Of a DNA stretch of 64,000 nucleotides, positions 62,053-64,000 are shown in pieces. The position numbers and the translations under genes were made by a program. Every line of letters starts with the position of its first letter. Positions within the stretch are counted from its first letter, which is position 1. Location of the stretch: positions 6,620,114-6,684,113 of the forward strand of contig JACAXG010000021.1 in the NCBI GenBank assembly GCA_018881555.1, written 5' to 3'. This DNA comes from Amblyornis subalaris. Its lineage: Eukaryota > Chordata > Aves > Passeriformes > Ptilonorhynchidae. The notes under the pieces were generated by a model, which had not been told where the DNA came from, ran no database searches, and worked only from the letters and a program-made list of their open reading frames with translations.

Positions 62053-62170
62053 GGGAGTCGTGATAACATGAGTATTGTATTAGTTTGTTTTTCAAATGCT
62101 CCTAAGGTCTCAGATGAGGCAGTGAAAAAAGATGCTGAGTTGGATAAATACTTGGAATCACGGGTTGAAG
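62053..62170 (+). CDS. PPM1B: PPM1B exon 3 (residues 283-321, then one base)
   Basis: Acceptor TTTGTCATATAG ends at 62052. The frame joins K282 in phase 0 as [17 protein letters not shown], supplying D286, the conserved aspartate of the final PP2C motif (RDN) that completes the two-metal centre. The exon is 118 bases and ends GAAG|GTAAGAG, so the next exon begins in phase 1. Residues 297-321 start the C-terminal helical region that follows the catalytic domain in PPM1A/B. Full-length PPM1B is about 480 residues, so roughly one third, including the isoform-variable C terminus, lies beyond the window. Confidence 0.96.
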
Positions 62171-64000
62171 GTAAGAGTCCATTTTGTTCAGTAGATAGTG
62201 AATAAACCACAATTTGATTGTGATAGCACAATAGTGTCATGAAAACACACTGGCGAAGTCATTATGCCACTTTATGTTGGGTCAAATTCAGGCCTGGTTA
62301 TAACTCTGAACTTTTGTGTGTCAGGAAGAATGTTTTAGGCCGTGTGCTTTAGTTTATCCTGGTATTCTGAAAATATTTTCTTAATGTGAGCTGTAAGTTT
62401 TTACTGCTGTCTTAATAGGTTAAAATGCAACTACCGACCTTGTGGAGTGTTATGTGAGCTCAGTAAATTGTGATCTTGCTAATGTCCTGCTTATAAAATA
62501 TTAAAAGGGATACTTGTACTATTTCTTCCATTTTCTGTGCAAGTTTATGACAAAAAGAAAAAGCTGTACTAGGATTCTGTGTCAATGTCCCAGTAATCAA
62601 GGTAGCTGATGTAGCAAACCTAAATTTTAATATAAATGTATGGCAGTTTTCAGGTACAAGTTCTCTCTCAGCACACAGCTGTTGTCTGTGGTGTCTTTTC
62701 CTCTTGTTTAAATGGTATCTAAATTGAAATGGGTTGTATATTTGTAATTTCTGTTGAGATTAGAGAGCGCTAGTGGTCACTTCAAATGCTAACTCTAGGC
62801 CTGTTTCTTGGAATTTGGCTTACATCCCAGGCTTCCTAGATGATACCAGTTAAGATAAATACCTGTTATCTTCTGTGTCTGACTAGAGTACATGAGCTGT
62901 TAATAGGCTCTGGGAGAGAGCCAGGAGCAGTTGCCTTTACTGGCAGCAGTCAGGTGTGCAGTGGTTACAGGTTAGTATTCCCAGCTCCTTGGTGGCTCCT
63001 TTGCTAGCAAATAGGTGAAAAATACATGGAACTGCAGTGTATTTTATTGCTTTTATAAGTGAATGTTAAGAATAACATAAAATAATTATTAGAAAAGCTC
63101 AAGTAACTTGTGATCAGAATGACTGAATTAACTGAGAATTTTAGCTCTATAATCATATTTAACTAAATAATACACACACACAAAGTTGGGAGTTTGTAGT
63201 CTAAACTGGTGCAGAGTCATTCCGAATATAACTCAAAATGATTGTTTAAGTGCTTCAGAGAAATTGATTGCTTCAAAGCTTGAACTTCTGTTGCTTCTGC
63301 TCTTGATTTATTTTTTTTGTCCCTGCCTGAGGTCCCTGTGTCATTTTGTGTTCTTCAGGCCTTTAAATGAGAAGTATTTAGCAAGAAATGAGAGGAAATT
63401 GTGGCAAGAAGTGGAGAAAGTAAACAAAACAGACTTCAGCAGAGCTTGAAATATCTGATTTTTAACACATTTTTGCATTCATAAATTCTATGAAATTGTA
63501 GTTTTGACACAGTCTCCTTTAATTAAAAGAAGAAAAAAAATTGTTGGACTGCAGTTTACCTTACACATTGCATTGAGTATTATTAGTTCAGCAATGGTAG
63601 AATCTTTATCAAAATGTTTCAAACCACTAACCAGAATGAGGAAAATTGTTTTGAAATATGTTGAAATTTTTTTAAAAGTATCTGATTTAAAGGTTTAAGT
63701 AGTGAACAGGAAAACTTTTGACTGAAAAAACAAAAAAAAAAACTGTGGGGGCAAGAGTATAATCTCAAGTAGTAGTAGTAGTACTCAAATCTTGGAGTAG
63801 TAAGGAAAAGTTTTGGAAGGTGGGAACTTCTTTTTGGGTAGGAGAAGATAGCTGCCTTAATCAGTTTTGCATTCATCTTTTGACTAAGTGTAGTCTAGAA
63901 AACAGTGCAGAAGAGTTGTGCCTGAAAGGTTTAAATTGTCTTTAAATCTAAAAACTTAAAGCCCGGTAGTTAAGTTGTGATGTTGATAATATGGATTTGT
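62171..64000 (+). other. PPM1B: PPM1B intron 3, 5' part
   Basis: Starts GTAAGAG and continues to the window end with no acceptor followed by the expected next PPM1B codons. It holds short (AC)n at 63172-63182 and (AGT)5 at 63768-63782. The open frames at 63186-63449 and 63504-63698 have no recognisable content. Confidence 0.8.
63768..63782. repeat. (AGT)5 microsatellite
   Basis: Five perfect AGT units in intron 3. Confidence 0.75.

Noticed and set aside
61902..62240. 112-codon - strand open frame
   Set aside because: It is antisense to PPM1B exon 3 and has no recognisable content.
1..64000. CRISPR arrays, bacterial-type operons, tRNA or rRNA genes, or a novel multi-gene system
   Set aside because: The window is vertebrate chromosomal DNA with a split gene, LINEs and an ERV. 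No regularly spaced repeats, tRNA cloverleaf motifs or gene clusters were seen.

Overview
The window is vertebrate nuclear DNA, almost certainly from a bird. The evidence is five clear CR1 LINE fragments and an avian-type class III (ERV-L-like) endogenous retrovirus. The base composition is AT-rich, interrupted by one strong CpG island. The species cannot be named from the sequence. About ninety isolated single N bases are scattered through the non-coding sequence and none falls in a recognised coding exon.

One protein gene is recognisable: PPM1B, a Mg2+/Mn2+-dependent serine/threonine phosphatase (PP2C beta), on the + strand. Its promoter lies in a CpG island at about 16800-18330. The inferred non-coding first exon ends at a consensus donor after 17943 and carries a 29-codon upstream ORF. 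Intron 1 is about 41 kb (17944-59355). Exon 2 (59356-60219) holds the start codon and residues 1-282. Exon 3 (62053-62170) holds residues 283-321 plus the first base of codon 322. The remaining C-terminal exons lie beyond base 64000. The metal-binding set (R33, E37, D38, D60, G61, D243, D286) is complete only when exons 2 and 3 are joined.

Region by region: 1-15900 is upstream intergenic sequence with simple repeats and one 35-bp tandem duplication, but no gene I can support. 15900-16440 contains unassigned open frames on the - strand. A CR1 3' end (16438-16793) abuts the CpG island. The promoter holds nine CCAAT pentamers in 600 bp, GC boxes and a TATA-like element. The first ~2 kb of intron 1 is strongly G-rich on the coding strand. 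The rest of intron 1 is ordinary intronic DNA with CR1 copies at 31140-32285, 34384-34820, 55080-55630 and 58355-58742, and a decayed, internally deleted ERV-L provirus on the - strand at 49000-53617.

I found no previously undescribed system. The points most worth checking are regulatory: the dense CCAAT array, the upstream ORF with a GCG repeat, and a stop codon plus canonical poly(A) signal in intron 2 that could give a catalytically incomplete PPM1B isoform.
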